DNA of 64,000 bases from Pelotomaculum propionicicum (lineage in GTDB: Bacteria > Bacillota > Desulfotomaculia > Desulfotomaculales > Pelotomaculaceae): contig NZ_QFFZ01000002.1 in NCBI RefSeq assembly GCF_004369225.1, forward strand, positions 62,001 to 126,000, read 5' to 3'. A model generated the notes under the pieces. That model worked only from the letters and a program-made list of their open reading frames with translations. It was not told the origin of the DNA and made no database searches. Numbering within the stretch: position 1 is the stretch's first letter; each line of letters begins with the position of its first letter. The position numbers and the translations under genes were made by a program. Below are positions 62,222 to 64,000 of the stretch, piece after piece.

Positions 62222-62980
62222 TTAAACCCACCCTTTTTTTATTGCCCCGGCGATGACTGTCAGTGCTTCGTCCTTATAAAAGTATTCCTTGTGGCCTTTA
62301 ACAGGGTCAAAGGGGTTGATGGTAAACTCAATATGTTCATCCAGCTCTTTTTGTATTTTGGGAACCATTTGCGGCAGGGCAATGTCCAGAACGCCCGCGA
62401 CATTGGTCATACGTCCCACGGCCGGCCTGGTGTCCAGGTCAACCCTGTCCAGTACACCTTGTTTGAACCAGTACAGCGGGCTGCCCACCATAATCAGATG
62501 CGAGACCTTTTTAGCGGCAGTTTCATTTTGCTTGAGGGCACAATATGAAACTATGGCGCCCAGGCTGTAGCCTACCAGCACTACCGGCGGGACACAGGCG
62601 TCGATCGATTCATAAAGGCGGTTATTTACCGCCCAGTGGGTTTGGTCCAGGCAAAGATAGGTAAAAATATCGCCAAAACTGTCAACCACAATATTTGCAA
62701 ATTTTTTTGCCGTTTCAATACCTTTTGCAAAAGAAAAACGTTGCAGGCTGGTTTCTTTTGCCGCCGTTTCCCTCAGGGAATCGATTTTCAGCTGGATTGT
62801 TTTATCCCTGAGCGCTTCCTCCCTGGGGCCCGGAACCAGGTCGTAATAATAAACTCCTGCGAACTGATCCTCATTCAACTCAATGCCTTGCCCGGCCAGC
62901 GCCTGCCGCAGCGGCTCTGACCATGCCTGCCAGTAATTACGGTCATCGCTGTGGCCCATGCCGTGCACAAATAAAATCAT
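62222..62980 (-). CDS. alpha/beta hydrolase
   Basis: About 252 residues from ATG 62980; a GTG at 63004 is possible. The oxyanion-type start ILFVHGMGHSDDR and nucleophile elbow LVGYSLGAIVSYCAL are clear, and a C-terminal GHKEYFYKDE supplies the likely His. No signal peptide is seen. Substrate unknown; it resembles cytosolic lipase-like hydrolases. Confidence 0.8.
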   Translation of the reverse strand: MILFVHGMGHSDDRNYWQAWSEPLRQALAGQGIELNEDQFAGVYYYDLVPGPREEALRDKTIQLKIDSLRETAAKETSLQRFSFAKGIETAKKFANIVVDSFGDIFTYLCLDQTHWAVNNRLYESIDACVPPVVLVGYSLGAIVSYCALKQNETAAKKVSHLIMVGSPLYWFKQGVLDRVDLDTRPAVGRMTNVAGVLDIALPQMVPKIQKELDEHIEFTINPFDPVKGHKEYFYKDEALTVIAGAIKKGWV

Positions 62981-63060
62981 CCCAAAGCTGATACCCCCGT
63001 GCACTAAATTTATACATAATATTCCGGCGGTATTTTAATTGTCAACCCGGGATGTTAAAA

Positions 63061-63077
63061 CCCGCCACGCAGGCGGG
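63061..63077 (-). terminator. rho-independent terminator
   Basis: On the minus strand CCCGCC-TGCGT-GGCGGG is followed by TTTTAA. It lies 12 nt past the stop of the small zinc protein gene. Confidence 0.75.
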
Positions 63078-63088
63078 CTTTCGAGTGA

Positions 63089-63256
63089 TTATTTGAGCAA
63101 AAAAATCGAGTCCCGGCTGCAGGCCACAAATTCCTCCCTGACATCGCCGCATTGCTTGCAGACAACGGTAAGCACGTCGCAGAGGTCGCTTTGAGAAACA
63201 TAAACGTCGAACCCCACGGGGTCTTCATTGCCGCAATCGCACATGAATCTAATCAT
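63089..63256 (-). CDS. small zinc-ribbon protein (55 aa)
   Basis: ATG 63256 follows AGAGGTGA. The pairs FMCDCGNED and VVCKQCGDVREE make one zinc ribbon. The function is not known; it lies between a hydrolase and a rhomboid gene and ends at a terminator. Confidence 0.7.
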   Translation of the reverse strand: MIRFMCDCGNEDPVGFDVYVSQSDLCDVLTVVCKQCGDVREEFVACSRDSIFLLK

Positions 63257-63322
63257 AATATCACCTCTGCCCATTTTCATATGAATTCGACAAAGGCGCC
63301 CGTTATCCTCTATTTCTTAATG

Positions 63323-63991
63323 TTAATATCTGACAGTCTGTTTTCTGGTGGCAAAAAATTTTACCAGCAGCGCTCCGGCTACAAAGCCGCCTATGTGAGC
63401 CCAGTAGGCGACACCTTGCGCTGCCTGGGCGGAAAGGCTGGCGGTGCCGCTGAGGATCTGCAGGAAAAACCAGATACCCAGAAATACCACGGCAGGGATA
63501 GGCACGATCGGGATAAATATGAAAAGAAATACCAGTGTCAGCACCCTGGCCCGGGGGAAAAGAATCAGGTATGCCCCCAAAACCCCGGCGATGGCGCCGC
63601 TGGCGCCGATTAAAGGTGTTTTGGACGCCGGAGAGGACAGGATGTGTGCAATCGTGGCCAAATAACCTGTCAGAAGGTAAAAAACAAGGTATTTGAAATG
63701 GCCCATACGGTCTTCAACATTATCACCGAAGATCCAGAGGTAAAGCATGTTGCTTAATACATGCAGCCAACCCCCGTGAAAAAACATGGTGGCCGTCAGC
63801 CGCGCCAACTGGTCTGCGTTGAGGCCCACAGTCACAATCTGGGCCGGGATTACCGCGTGGGTATAGATAAACTGGTCCACATGCCTGCCCATAGACAGCT
63901 GATAGCCGAATACAACCAGGTTGGTAATAATCAGCAGCACATTGACAATTGGGAAAGTACTGGAAGGGATGTTATCTTTTAAAGGTATCAC
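63323..63991 (-). CDS. rhomboid-family intramembrane serine protease
   Basis: 222 residues with six to seven membrane spans. The L1-loop region FFHGGWLHVLSNMLYLWIFG, catalytic Ser in LIGASGAIAGVLGAYL and catalytic His in AHIGGFVAGALLV are all present. Rhomboids cut membrane proteins within the bilayer. GTG 63991 is 9 nt from the window edge, so the upstream site is only partly visible. Confidence 0.92.
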   Translation of the reverse strand: MIPLKDNIPSSTFPIVNVLLIITNLVVFGYQLSMGRHVDQFIYTHAVIPAQIVTVGLNADQLARLTATMFFHGGWLHVLSNMLYLWIFGDNVEDRMGHFKYLVFYLLTGYLATIAHILSSPASKTPLIGASGAIAGVLGAYLILFPRARVLTLVFLFIFIPIVPIPAVVFLGIWFFLQILSGTASLSAQAAQGVAYWAHIGGFVAGALLVKFFATRKQTVRY

Positions 63992-64000
63992 GGCTTGTTC

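Overview
The window looks like the chromosome of a Gram-positive, spore-forming anaerobe of the Clostridia, most like the Peptococcaceae (Pelotomaculum/Desulfotomaculum group). This placement is inferred from gene content: CIRCE-controlled groESL, an SLH-domain surface protein, a DUF3243 protein, a MoeA fused to a binding-protein domain, LarB/LarC nickel-cofactor genes, TTG/GTG starts behind strong GGAGG sites, and a phage-borne Spo0E-like protein. No rRNA, tRNA or CRISPR array was seen.

Positions 1-28,570 are the early half of a prophage or related integrated element. A rightward lysogeny block (CI-like repressor, ImmA/IrrE peptidase, tyrosine integrase; 25.8-28.5 kb) ends against the 3' end of groEL. 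Nearly everything to its left is transcribed leftward: antirepressor, excisionase-like protein, small zinc proteins, a probable ssDNA-binding protein, RecD2-type helicase, a split Rad50/SbcC with its Mre11/SbcD partner, a Spo0E-like peptide, a Toprim primase and a helicase-type ATPase, an intergenic region with 13 TGTAAC boxes (origin or operator candidate), a large ParB-like protein and a RusA resolvase. At the far left this decays into a nonsense-mutated integrase, a truncated RecU, and a stand-alone IS110-type transposase C-terminal domain followed by three regularly spaced hairpins with a shared loop motif. No capsid, tail or terminase genes are in the window, so the late region must lie to the left or be missing.

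Positions 28.6-44.4 kb are host core: groEL/groES, an SLH protein with tandem repeats, then a long leftward cluster for molybdenum/tungsten cofactor (ModE-like regulator, tungstate-type permease, MoaA, MOSC protein, MobB, MoeA, MoeA-PBP, MoaC, MogA), two MoaD-like genes (one frameshifted), and the nickel-pincer genes larB and larC1, with larC2 convergent on the other strand.

Positions 44.5-64 kb mix housekeeping and defence. An SfiI-like restriction endonuclease and a DNA methyltransferase form one unit. 5-formyl-THF cyclo-ligase, a double-ACT protein, a radical-SAM/PDZ/DUF512 protein and TsaD follow. A rightward island holds an HNH nuclease, a half-length HsdS, HsdM, HsdS, HsdR and a YgjP-type metalloprotease. 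The window closes with an HD-GYP / unknown / CBS-GGDEF signalling set, a SinR-like regulator, an alpha/beta hydrolase and a rhomboid protease.

The strongest leads for something undescribed are the IS110-like gene with its hairpin array (125-1,148), a pseudoknotted gene-free stretch inside the prophage (21,917-22,092), and an ImmA peptidase ending in an SSB-like tip.
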